DNA from: CBDCBA01 sp965214125 | Lineage (GTDB): Bacteria; Planctomycetota; Phycisphaerae; Tepidisphaerales; Tepidisphaeraceae | Length of the DNA: 64,000 nt | Assembly (NCBI GenBank): GCA_965214125.1 | Contig: CBDCBA010000009.1 | Span: 30,404-94,403, forward strand | Direction of reading: 5' to 3' | Shown here: one piece after another, positions 56,512 through 64,000 of the stretch | Layout: each line of letters starts with the position of its first letter | Position numbering within the stretch: position 1 is the stretch's first letter | Position numbers and translations under genes: made by a program | The notes under the pieces: model-generated | What the model saw: the letters and a program-made list of their open reading frames with translations, nothing else | The model's database searches: none | What the model was told of the DNA's origin: nothing

Positions 56512-57681
56512 TTAACGGGCGGCGGAGAGCCGGGCGGTGGCGCGGGCGACGAACCCGTCGTCGAACCGGTACGGCACACGCGTGATCGGAGCGATGCGGG
56601 CGTCGGTGGCGCGCAGCCACATCATCGTGGACGGGTCGGGACGCCCCAGCACCAGGTCGACGTGGCCGCCGGCCTCGAAACCGTCGTCCGCCGGCAAGTC
56701 GGCGGTGGGGGTGGGGGTGGGGGTCGAAAGCAGCAGCGGCACGTCGGTGCGGAGCGCCGCGAGCAGGAACCAGGCCCAAAGGCGCAGCGACGTGCAGGCG
56801 TCGGGCGACGCCGCCGGCAAACGCACGTGGGCGGACGTTTGCGACGGCGCCGTCTGCCGCGCCGCCGCCCGGCCGAAGCCGCGCAGGCGCGCGTCCAACT
56901 CGTGCAGGACCGACAGCAGCGCCGGGCGGCGAGTCTGCCCGCTGTCATCGGTCGGGTCGGGCACGTCGCCCAAGAGCTCGTCCAGCGCCGCCAGCGCGGC
57001 CTCGCCGCGCATGGTGCGCCCGCTGCGGGCAAGCTGGACCTGCTCGCCCGCGCTCACGTCGGCCAGGCGCACCGAGGCCGCCTCCACCGCCCCGGCGGCA
57101 GCCTCCGGCGTGGTTGTGGTGGTGGTGGTGGCGAGCCGGGCCAGGACGTGGTCCAGCGCCGGCAGCACCCGCCCGCACGCCCAGCCGGCCCCCGCCTCCG
57201 GTCCGGCCGCGGGCACCGGCGGCGCGAACGCGCAAAGCGTCAGCGGATACCGCGTGCGATCGCGGCCGTCGCGGCTTGGTGCGACGCGCGCCGCGATCCA
57301 CCCCTGCGGCTCAGCGTCGTCTCCCCCGTCGCCCGGCCAAGGCGGGCGGTAGAGCATCGCCAAATCGAAATCCCCCGTCGCGTCCTCGGGCGGCCACGAC
57401 TCCCAGGTGCCGTGTTCCACGTGGGCGGCAATGCCGTTGTCGAACAAAATCCACTTGAACGCCGACAACGCCGCGTGGCCCAGGCCCAGGTCGGGCATGA
57501 AGTCGTCCCACGCCGGATGCTTGCCGAAGGCGCCCACGGCCGCGGGCAGTCGCGCGTACCTCGGCACCGCGGACGACCCCGCGTGGCGTCCGGTCATCCA
57601 CCGACCGACGTGGCGCAGCAGGCCCCCCTCGCCGCGCTTGGCGTCGGGCCGGCCGAAGTTGTGCGTGGAGGAAAAGGGCAT
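56512..57681 (-). CDS. tagF: T6SS regulator TagF (ImpM family)
   Basis: 389 residues from ATG 57681, 14 bp after tssM. The ImpM signature GAFGKHPAWDDF appears near residue 50, followed by ALSAFKWILFDNG and WIAARVAPSRDGRDRTRYPLTL, with segments resembling GxSxDxxGRxxPL. The chain is longer than the usual 170-230 residues and has a second half with WAWFLLAALRTDVPLLLS and VDLVLGRPDPSTMMWL, so it may combine TagF with a PP2C-independent extension. TagF represses T6SS assembly after translation; its antagonists PpkA/PppA are not in this window. Confidence 0.8.
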   Translation of the reverse strand: MPFSSTHNFGRPDAKRGEGGLLRHVGRWMTGRHAGSSAVPRYARLPAAVGAFGKHPAWDDFMPDLGLGHAALSAFKWILFDNGIAAHVEHGTWESWPPEDATGDFDLAMLYRPPWPGDGGDDAEPQGWIAARVAPSRDGRDRTRYPLTLCAFAPPVPAAGPEAGAGWACGRVLPALDHVLARLATTTTTTTPEAAAGAVEAASVRLADVSAGEQVQLARSGRTMRGEAALAALDELLGDVPDPTDDSGQTRRPALLSVLHELDARLRGFGRAAARQTAPSQTSAHVRLPAASPDACTSLRLWAWFLLAALRTDVPLLLSTPTPTPTADLPADDGFEAGGHVDLVLGRPDPSTMMWLRATDARIAPITRVPYRFDDGFVARATARLSAAR

Positions 57682-57695
57682 CGCGACGAGTCTGC

Positions 57696-60600
57696 CTACC
57701 GGGCGAAGCGCGCCCGCAACGCCGCGGGCATCGGGCGGCTGAACCGCAAATCGAGGAACAGCGGCTTGTTTCGCTGCTGACTGCCGGCGCGGACGTAGAG
57801 CGTCACCTGCGCCGTCAGGCCGTCGCCAGACACGGTGACGTCCTCGGCGTCGAGCAGTTGGATCAGGTCGAAGCCCGCGGCGTCGAGGCCGGGCATCTCG
57901 ACCGCCCGTTCGCCGGCCTGGCCGCCGGCGTCGCGCTGGTCGACCAGATCCGTGGCCGCCAGTTCGATTTTGCCGAACGCCGCCGGCTCCGCGTCGAGCA
58001 GCACGTACGGCGGTCGGCCGTCGCCGCGGCGGAAGCTCTGCTCGCGCCCGGCGGTGACGTACGTAAAGCCGCTCGCCGCCGCCTCGGCGCCGATCGCCTC
58101 GGCTCGCCGCGCCTGCTCGTCGAGGCCGGGCATCTCAAGCGTGTAGACGAGTTCGCGCTCCCCCGCACCCTCGCCATAGAGCCAGCGATACGTCTCCTTT
58201 GCCAAGGCGTACCGCTCGACGTCGAGCCCGAACAAACCGCGGAAGGCCGTCGCCCCCTGCTCGCCATGCGTGGACGCGAGGGCGGCGGCGTCGCCCTCGA
58301 CCTCGGCGTTCGCGTCGAGCAGCGCATCGATCGTTTGGGTGACCGCGTCGCGCATCGCGTTGGGCTGCATCGGATCGCCCGCGGCGCCGGCGGCGGCGGG
58401 GAGCAGCGGAAACCGGATCGCCTGCAAGTCGGCGTCGGCAACGGGCAGCGGCCGCGGGCCAACCTCGCGGTCGAGCATCGCCGCCAGCGACGCCGTCGCG
58501 CGGCCGAGGTAACGCTCGCGCCAGTCGGTCGACGTCGCGTCGCCGGCAAGGTAAAGCTGCGGAAAATCATCGGCCCGCACGCTGCGGACGACCTCGACGG
58601 CGGCCTCGGGCGCCGGGTCGAGCTCCAGCCAGCGCGACAGCGCCGGCGGCACAGGTGTGCCCGACTCGCCGCCGCTGGCCTGCCGCCACGCCGCGAGCGA
58701 CTCGGCCGCCGCCACGAGTTCCGCCGCGTTTACCGACGAGTCGTCCGGCAACACGCTCGCCGGAAGCTCGGCCGCCCGCCACGCGCCGGCCGCGCCCTCG
58801 GCCATGGTTGCCAGGCTTGCCACGGCCGGCGGCACGTCGGCGGGGTCGAGCTGCCGCAACGCGCTTGTGCCCCACTCGCCCCCCTCGGGCGTGACGGCGG
58901 AATCAAGCCGGTTTCGCCAGAAGTTCGCGAACGTTGCGAGGTACGGCACGAGCGTTTCCCGCGCGACGGCGTCGCGTGCGTTGGCAAGATTGCCGCGCTC
59001 CAGCAGCGGCGGCACGTCCGGTTGAACGGCCCGGCCGGCGGCGGCGAAGTCGCTCGTATAGCGGGCCACGATCGACGGCGCGAACGGCCGCGCCGCGTCG
59101 GCGGGCAGTGCGGCCACACCCGGCAGCGGCTCGGGCGACAGCGCTGCATCGTCCAGCGCATCGGCCTGCTCGGCAACGCGGCCCTCCATCGCCGACGGCG
59201 AGGCCGGCAGGCGGTCGATCGCCGCGTTCACCAGCGCGTTCCGCCGGCCGCGCGAGACGACGTTCGCCCAAAGTTCTTTGATTTGGTCATCATCTGAGCG
59301 CTCGACCGCCTCGGGCGTCGCCGGCCAGGACGCGAGCAGGTCGGCCGCGGGCTCGCGTTCCAACGCCTCGGCGGCCGCTTGATCGACGGCCTCAATCGGC
59401 TGCGCCCCGTCTCCCAACGCGGCCGCGGCGGCGCGGATGGCACGCCACTGCACCACGCCGTCGCCATCGGCGTCCACGCCCGCCTCGTTCGCAAGGTTCT
59501 TCGACAGCCGCGTGCGAAGATCGGCCGTGGCGGCGTCGGCCTGTTGCTCGATGTCGTCGGCGCTCTCGGCAAGCTGCCGCGAAACGGCGTACGCGGCCGT
59601 CTGCTCCGAGGCGCCGTCGAGCCCGGCCAACGCGGCCCGCGCGGCGGTGGCGCGGGCGGCGAGCCGATCACGCCGCGTGGCGATGGCGTCGTAGAGTGAC
59701 AACGTGTCGGTTCCCGGAGCAATAGCCGCCGCCGCCGCCGCTTCGGCGGCTTCGAGATCGGCCGCCGCCCGCTCCAACGCCGCGGTTTCGCTTCGGATCG
59801 GCTCGGCCTGATCGCCGTACTCGCCGCGCGTGTCGGGGGCGTCCCGGTCCGCCAAACTCGCCAACGAACGCCGACGCTCTTCGAAGCGCAGCGACGCATC
59901 GCTTAAATCGCCGTAGAGCGCTTCCGACAGCGGGCTGGCCCCGGTTGTGCCCAGCAGCGGTCCCTGCGTTTGCCGGGCCCAGTCGGAGTTGTCGAGACCC
60001 GGCCGCACCTCGATGAGCGTGACGCGCAGCGCGTCGAGCTCGTCGGGCGAGGGCGTGCCGTCGAGCCCGTGAGCCGCGCGGAGGGCGTTGTCGTAGACGG
60101 GCACGTCGACGCCATCGGTTCGGCCGTTGAGCGCGTGGGCGAAGAGCGGCGCGAGCGACAGGCCGCGCAGCTTATCGAGGTCGTCGTCGGCGGGCTCGCC
60201 CTCGCGGAGCAGGCCGGCGGCGCGGTCGGCGTGGTACTCGTACTCGAGCGTGCGGGCCAAGGCGTCGCGGTATCGGGCGGCGTCGGCAACGTCGGCGGCG
60301 TCGGTGTCGAGCACGCGCGCCGCCAGCGGCCGGGCGACGCTGCCGCGGAAGACCGCGCGGTACGCCTCGCGAGCGCGGGCGGCGGCACCGTCGGCGTCCC
60401 CCAGGCCGTCGCCGAACACGCCGGCGGGAATCTTGAAGAGGCCGGGCACCGTGAGGGCGTTGGCCAGCCGATCCGGGGCGGCGCGGTGCAGTTCTTCGAG
60501 CGACTCGCCGCCCGCTTCGCTATCGCCGACGTAAGCGTCCTGATCGAAGATGCTGCGCCGCGGCAGGTCCTCGGCCGGCTGCGCGAAGGTGAGCGCGTCG

Positions 60601-62171
60601 GCATCGCCGTCGGTGAAACGGGCGCTGAGGTCCGACCAGTAGGTCGAGTGCGGCAAGACCTCTCGGCCCAGCCCGCGGGCCGCGACGGCGAAGAGCCCGC
60701 CCGCCGCCAGCAAAGAGGCCGCGGCCGCGAGGCCCACGAGCAGGCGCTGGCGCCGCCGCACGCCGCTGGGCTTCTGCACCGCCCCGCCGACGACAAGGCC
60801 CTTTTCCTGGAATGCCTTCTCGGTGAAAACGTCGCGCAGGAAGTAGCTTTTGTCGACGGCCCACTGCCGCCCCTCGGGCAACTGCTCGGGCGGCACGCCG
60901 CTGATGGCGCTCACGAGCGTGTCGAGGGCATCCCCCTCGCGCATGGAGCTGGTGAAGTAGACCCCGCGGACGAACGGCGGCTGCGTCCACTCGGCGGCGG
61001 TGAAGGCCCCGTCGAGGTACGGCCTCAGCCGGTCGGCGGCGGCGAGGAAGGCGTCGGGGAAGTCGTACAGCTCGTCAACCGCGTCGAGGGGCCGGTCCGT
61101 CTCCCGCCGCGCCGCCGCCTGCGCCAGCACGACGGTGCGCCGCCGGCGGAGCTTGTCGTACAGCGCGTCGAGCTGCTGGTCGTAGCGCTCGGTGCGAAAG
61201 GCTTCGTCGAGGTCGGCCGGATTGCTCCAACCGAGGATCTGGTTCTGCTCGGCGGCGTCGGCGCCGTCGAAAAATCCCTTGAATCCCGTGATCTTGTCGC
61301 ACTTGCTGACGACGACGTAGACGCTGAACCGCACCGCGAGCGTCTTCTGGATCAGGTCGAGGTTCTCGCGGATGAGCTGCGCCTTGGCCTCGATCTCGTC
61401 GGGCGGATCGACGAGCAGGCTGGTGGCGGGCACCACGAGGATCAGGCCGTTGATGGGGCAGGTCGGCCGGGCGCGCTTGAGGGTCTCGAGGAAGTTCTTC
61501 CACACGCCGCGGTAGCCGTCGCCGAGGGCGCCGCTCTTGTCGCGGTCGCCGAACATCAGGCGGCCGGCGGTGTCGATGAGGACGGCCTTGTTGGTGAACC
61601 ACCAGCTCATGGAATAGGTGCCGCCGGCGCCCTGCATCGGGTCTTGCAGGCCGGGCGGGAAGCCGATGTTGCTGTGACGCATCGCCTCGGTCTTGCCCGC
61701 GCCTGGCTCGCCGACGATGAGGTACCAGGGCAGGTCGTAGACGCTTTTGCCGGCAGCCTTGAACTTGGCGAGGCCTTCACCGAAGCGGCGGGCCAGGTCG
61801 TCGTTGGTGGCGACCTCCTCGGGCCGGGCGTCGGCCGGGCGGTCGTGGCCCATCTGGGCGAGATCGCTCTGCATGCGCGCCTCGCGCTTGGCGCGGCGTC
61901 GTTTGAAGAGCCAGCGGACCAGCAGCAGCAGGCCGACGATCAGCAGAAGGCCGCCCAGGACCAGGCCGATCAGCAGGAAGTCGCGCGTCGCGTAGGCGTA
62001 CCACGCCGCCGCCGCCAGCAGCAGGCCGATGCCCAGGCCCGCCGCCAAGAGGACGATCGGGTTCATCCCCCCACCACCACCGCTCGGCGCCGAGGGTGCC
62101 TGGACCGTCATGTGCGGCACGGTCGGTGCCTGCACGTGGGGCGGGGTGATTCTCGGCGGCTCGATCGACAT
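57696..62171 (-). CDS. tssM: T6SS membrane complex protein TssM (IcmF)
   Basis: 1491 residues from ATG 62171, longer than most TssM (1100-1300). After a Pro-rich cytoplasmic N-terminus, two transmembrane helices (37-60 and 65-89) precede a GTPase-like domain with Walker A GEPGAGKT (154-161) and DTAGRLMF. Family segments follow: LIRENLDLIQKTLAVRFSVYVVVSKCDKITGFKGFF and RGVYFTSSMREGDALD. A third transmembrane helix (LLVGLAAAASLLAAGGLFAVA, near 475-495) leads to a large periplasmic part, rich in Ala and Asp, extending for nearly 1000 residues. The end (DLRFSRPMPAALRARFAR) is beta-rich. TssM spans the envelope and links TssL to the outer membrane lipoprotein TssJ. Confidence 0.93.
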   Translation of the reverse strand: MSIEPPRITPPHVQAPTVPHMTVQAPSAPSGGGGGMNPIVLLAAGLGIGLLLAAAAWYAYATRDFLLIGLVLGGLLLIVGLLLLVRWLFKRRRAKREARMQSDLAQMGHDRPADARPEEVATNDDLARRFGEGLAKFKAAGKSVYDLPWYLIVGEPGAGKTEAMRHSNIGFPPGLQDPMQGAGGTYSMSWWFTNKAVLIDTAGRLMFGDRDKSGALGDGYRGVWKNFLETLKRARPTCPINGLILVVPATSLLVDPPDEIEAKAQLIRENLDLIQKTLAVRFSVYVVVSKCDKITGFKGFFDGADAAEQNQILGWSNPADLDEAFRTERYDQQLDALYDKLRRRRTVVLAQAAARRETDRPLDAVDELYDFPDAFLAAADRLRPYLDGAFTAAEWTQPPFVRGVYFTSSMREGDALDTLVSAISGVPPEQLPEGRQWAVDKSYFLRDVFTEKAFQEKGLVVGGAVQKPSGVRRRQRLLVGLAAAASLLAAGGLFAVAARGLGREVLPHSTYWSDLSARFTDGDADALTFAQPAEDLPRRSIFDQDAYVGDSEAGGESLEELHRAAPDRLANALTVPGLFKIPAGVFGDGLGDADGAAARAREAYRAVFRGSVARPLAARVLDTDAADVADAARYRDALARTLEYEYHADRAAGLLREGEPADDDLDKLRGLSLAPLFAHALNGRTDGVDVPVYDNALRAAHGLDGTPSPDELDALRVTLIEVRPGLDNSDWARQTQGPLLGTTGASPLSEALYGDLSDASLRFEERRRSLASLADRDAPDTRGEYGDQAEPIRSETAALERAAADLEAAEAAAAAAIAPGTDTLSLYDAIATRRDRLAARATAARAALAGLDGASEQTAAYAVSRQLAESADDIEQQADAATADLRTRLSKNLANEAGVDADGDGVVQWRAIRAAAAALGDGAQPIEAVDQAAAEALEREPAADLLASWPATPEAVERSDDDQIKELWANVVSRGRRNALVNAAIDRLPASPSAMEGRVAEQADALDDAALSPEPLPGVAALPADAARPFAPSIVARYTSDFAAAGRAVQPDVPPLLERGNLANARDAVARETLVPYLATFANFWRNRLDSAVTPEGGEWGTSALRQLDPADVPPAVASLATMAEGAAGAWRAAELPASVLPDDSSVNAAELVAAAESLAAWRQASGGESGTPVPPALSRWLELDPAPEAAVEVVRSVRADDFPQLYLAGDATSTDWRERYLGRATASLAAMLDREVGPRPLPVADADLQAIRFPLLPAAAGAAGDPMQPNAMRDAVTQTIDALLDANAEVEGDAAALASTHGEQGATAFRGLFGLDVERYALAKETYRWLYGEGAGERELVYTLEMPGLDEQARRAEAIGAEAAASGFTYVTAGREQSFRRGDGRPPYVLLDAEPAAFGKIELAATDLVDQRDAGGQAGERAVEMPGLDAAGFDLIQLLDAEDVTVSGDGLTAQVTLYVRAGSQQRNKPLFLDLRFSRPMPAALRARFAR

Positions 62172-62183
62172 GCGGTTGACTCC

Positions 62184-63107
62184 CTATTCCCCGGCGTTCT
62201 CCACGGCTTGCCCGTCCGACAGGCGGTCGAGCGCCCCCGTGTACGCGGCCGTCTGGCTGCGGTAGACGTAAAAGGTCAGCGCCAGCATCACGGCGATGAG
62301 GCCAACGGCGCCCACCAGCACGTAGGTCAGCAGGCGGCCGGTCTTTTCCGGGGGCAGATCGCTGCGGTCGGTGTGGTCGTAGGCGTCGGGCGTGAGGCGG
62401 CTGCCGGGCTTGTCGAAGGCGTCGGCGCCGCGCTTCTTCGCGATGGCGGTGCGGCACTGCTTCATCCGGTTCAGGACCTCGCGCGGCTCGCTGGCGTACA
62501 TGCCGTGAAACCCCAGGCCCATGCACTCGTGGTAGAGCGCCAGCCGCTCGAGGCTGGTGGGCGTCTCCTTCGCCAGGTCGCCGTCGACGACCTTGAAGAA
62601 GCGCTCGTCGCCCACGATTTCCTCGAAGTCTTCCTCGGCGATGTCCTGCCAGTCGAAGGCGAACGGCAGGGCGCTGTTGCGCACCTGGTAGTCGGCGAAG
62701 AAGACCAGGGGCTTCTTGGCCTTTTCCCATTGCCGCTCGGCCGTTTGCGCGTCGCGCGGGTCGGGGCGGTTGGCGAGGTAGCGCCGGCGGGAGGCGTCCA
62801 GCGCCTGCCGGATCTGCTGGCGCACCTGATCAGGCGTGGTGGCAAGACCCCCTTTGCGGGCGGCCCGGTTGAGGCGACAGATGAGGGCGAAGAGTGGCTC
62901 GCTTGCCTCGACGAGTCCAACCGGCTCCGTCGCCGCCTTGGGCTGGCGCGGCTCGAACGAGCCGTCGACACGCCGCGGCGCCGCGCGCGGCACGGGCTTG
63001 GCCATCGCCGCGGGCTCGGGCCAGAAGCCGTCGTCGCCATCGGTTGGCGGCGGCCCGAGCGGGTCGTCGTAGTCCTGCGAGGTTGCGGGGGCGTTGCGGC
63101 GGGCCAT
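62184..63107 (-). CDS. tssL: T6SS membrane complex protein TssL (DotU)
   Basis: 307 residues from ATG 63107. After a Pro/Ala-rich 60-residue N-terminus, the DotU domain starts at LVEASEPLFALICRLNRAA, with QIRQALDASRRRYLANR, PLVFFADYQVRNSALPFAFDW, FFKVVDGDLAKE and LYHECMGLGFHGMYASEP as the standard helices. A single C-terminal transmembrane helix lies at about 259-282 (LTYVLVGAVGLIAVMLALTFYVY), leaving 25 residues outside. There is no OmpA-like peptidoglycan-binding domain, so anchoring to the wall must use another protein. TssL binds TssM and the baseplate through TssK. It begins 12 bp before tssM. Confidence 0.93.
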   Translation of the reverse strand: MARRNAPATSQDYDDPLGPPPTDGDDGFWPEPAAMAKPVPRAAPRRVDGSFEPRQPKAATEPVGLVEASEPLFALICRLNRAARKGGLATTPDQVRQQIRQALDASRRRYLANRPDPRDAQTAERQWEKAKKPLVFFADYQVRNSALPFAFDWQDIAEEDFEEIVGDERFFKVVDGDLAKETPTSLERLALYHECMGLGFHGMYASEPREVLNRMKQCRTAIAKKRGADAFDKPGSRLTPDAYDHTDRSDLPPEKTGRLLTYVLVGAVGLIAVMLALTFYVYRSQTAAYTGALDRLSDGQAVENAGE

Positions 63108-63155
63108 GGTTTCAACCGGCGGTGACGGGGCCAGATCAGTCGTGCTTTGCCCGGA

Positions 63156-64000
63156 TCAGTCGTACTTCACGACGTTGCCCAGCGGGTCGTCGTCATCGTC
63201 GCCCGGCGGCGGCGCAGGCTTGGGCGGGGGTGGGGGAGTCGGACGCGGACGCTGCGCCGGGGCGCGTGTCGCCGGCGGGCGACGCGGTGCGGGCGTCGGC
63301 GTCGGCGCGGGCGCGGGCGTTTCGCCCCCCTCGTCGATCGTCCCGCGTGCCGTCGGCGTCGGGGCGGCACCAAGGGTCATGAAGAGAGACAGATCCAGCC
63401 GCACGCGCTCCATGTCCGGGTACTTGATGGCCACCAGCTTCTCGCGGCAGATCTCCTGCCACATGCGCTTCGGCCGGCCGTTCTCATCCGTGAGCTGAAG
63501 CTTGAAGTACCGCAGCTCCGCCCCCTCGGGCGGCAGCTCGACCGGCGGGCGACGCTCTTCTTCAAGGCGGATGCCGTAGATGCGCTCGTTGCGATACCGG
63601 CCGCTCATCACCTTGAACGCGCGGGCGTCGGTGACGAAGGCGGCGAGCTGCTCGTCGGTCATCCGCCCCGCCGCCCCGCTGGGCTGCGTGACGCCGAGGT
63701 AGTAGCCGGTTGGCTCGCTGACGTCGCGGCCGTTGAGCTTCACGCTCACGCCGCCGTCGGGGTCGGGGCGGAAGTCGTGCTTGCGGAAGCTCTCGCGCGT
63801 CTCCTCGCCCAGCAGCGGGCGCAGGACTTCTCCTCCAACGTCGCGAACGACAAAGGCCGGGTCGGTGTGGCGGTAATCGGGACGGCGGCGAAGTCGTTGT
63901 CGCGCTCGGGGAAGCGGCGGCCATTTCGGCCAGCAGCTCGCGCAGCTCCATGTACGCTGGAACGGCGGAAGATTCGGCACCCGCGCCAACGCCCGCAGCC
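63156..64000 (-). CDS. tssK: T6SS baseplate protein TssK, C-terminal part, with two apparent frameshifts (partial)
   Basis: The gene enters from the right edge and ends at 63156. The portion from about 63878 downward reads PDYRHTDPAFVVRDVGGEVLRPLLG, then GYYLGVTQP, RYRNERIYGIRLEEE, RYFKLQLTDENGRPKRMWQEIC and REKLVAIKYPDMERVRLDLSLF, the TssK C-terminal domain that contacts TssL/TssM. Upstream, AYMELRELLAEMAAA lies in a second frame and FPERDNDFAAVP in a third. Codons with G/C in the third position support this order, which needs two missing bases, near 63911 and near 63879. The last 70 residues are a Pro/Thr/Ala-rich tail ending DDDDDPLGNVVKYD that ordinary TssK lacks. It starts the visible T6SS operon. 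Confidence 0.8.
   Translation of the reverse strand, partial: LRALARVPNLPPFQRTWSCASCWPKWPPLPRARQRLRRRPDYRHTDPAFVVRDVGGEVLRPLLGEETRESFRKHDFRPDPDGGVSVKLNGRDVSEPTGYYLGVTQPSGAAGRMTDEQLAAFVTDARAFKVMSGRYRNERIYGIRLEEERRPPVELPPEGAELRYFKLQLTDENGRPKRMWQEICREKLVAIKYPDMERVRLDLSLFMTLGAAPTPTARGTIDEGGETPAPAPTPTPAPRRPPATRAPAQRPRPTPPPPPKPAPPPGDDDDDPLGNVVKYD

Noticed and set aside
59970..63125. Open frame of 1051 codons antisense to tssM and tssL
   Set aside because: It spans two genes and their gap on the other strand, with no domain, start signal or codon bias of its own.

Overview
The window is about 64 kb of GC-rich DNA (roughly 70 percent by eye) densely packed with genes on both strands. Several features point to a planctomycete, most likely class Phycisphaerae. 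The cyclophilin/RTX surface protein carries an N-terminal LEPRRLLA sorting-type motif. The regulator at 2693 joins a LacI/XylR-type sensor to an AraC helix-turn-helix, and a PilM operon contains Gly-Tyr-Pro-rich linkers. Signal peptidase I has a zinc-ribbon insert. The taxonomic call is an inference; no rRNA or tRNA gene was seen.

Layout. 1-11.4 kb: the 3' end of serS, a dioxygenase, a short-chain dehydrogenase, a sugar-type regulator followed by a secreted DUF5060/GH5-like glycosidase, queD, flgM, a flavoprotein, hisD and a glycosyltransferase. 11.8-17.9 kb: a three-gene pilus-like operon (a PilM-PilN-like fusion plus two single-span membrane proteins), closed by a strong terminator. 18-29.7 kb: housekeeping genes (sdhB, smpB, gltX, pssA, lepB), a TPR-AAA ATPase, a TPR membrane protein, a nucleotide-sugar-type epimerase, and a cluster of palindromic repeats surrounding a small AT-richer gene. 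29.8-38.7 kb: a surface cyclophilin/RTX protein, secreted proteins of unknown function, a TadG-like protein, a glycosidase-like protein and a MoxR ATPase.

38.7-64.0 kb, all on the minus strand: a type VI secretion (T6SS) locus. In transcription order it reads tssK (cut by the window edge), tssL, tssM, tagF, tssA, tssB, tssC, hcp, tagJ, tssE, tssF, tssG, tssH/clpV, an M91-like metalloprotease (candidate effector), a vgrG with a long C-terminal extension (candidate evolved effector), a 268-residue unknown and a PAAR tip protein. tssJ is not in the window. TssL and TssM would form the envelope complex, TssK/E/F/G/A the baseplate, TssB/C the sheath, Hcp the tube, VgrG/PAAR the loaded tip, and ClpV the sheath-recycling ATPase. 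clpV has one apparent single-base frameshift and tssK appears to have two, so the locus is either slightly mis-sequenced or beginning to decay.

Two genome-style observations stand out. Many monocistronic or operon-leading genes have a TAnnnT hexamer ending 6-7 nt before the start codon and no ribosome binding site, as expected for leaderless mRNAs, while T6SS and flgM genes use Shine-Dalgarno sites. Intergenic gaps repeatedly carry long near-perfect inverted repeats of at least four sequence families, some overlapping the predicted -10 boxes.
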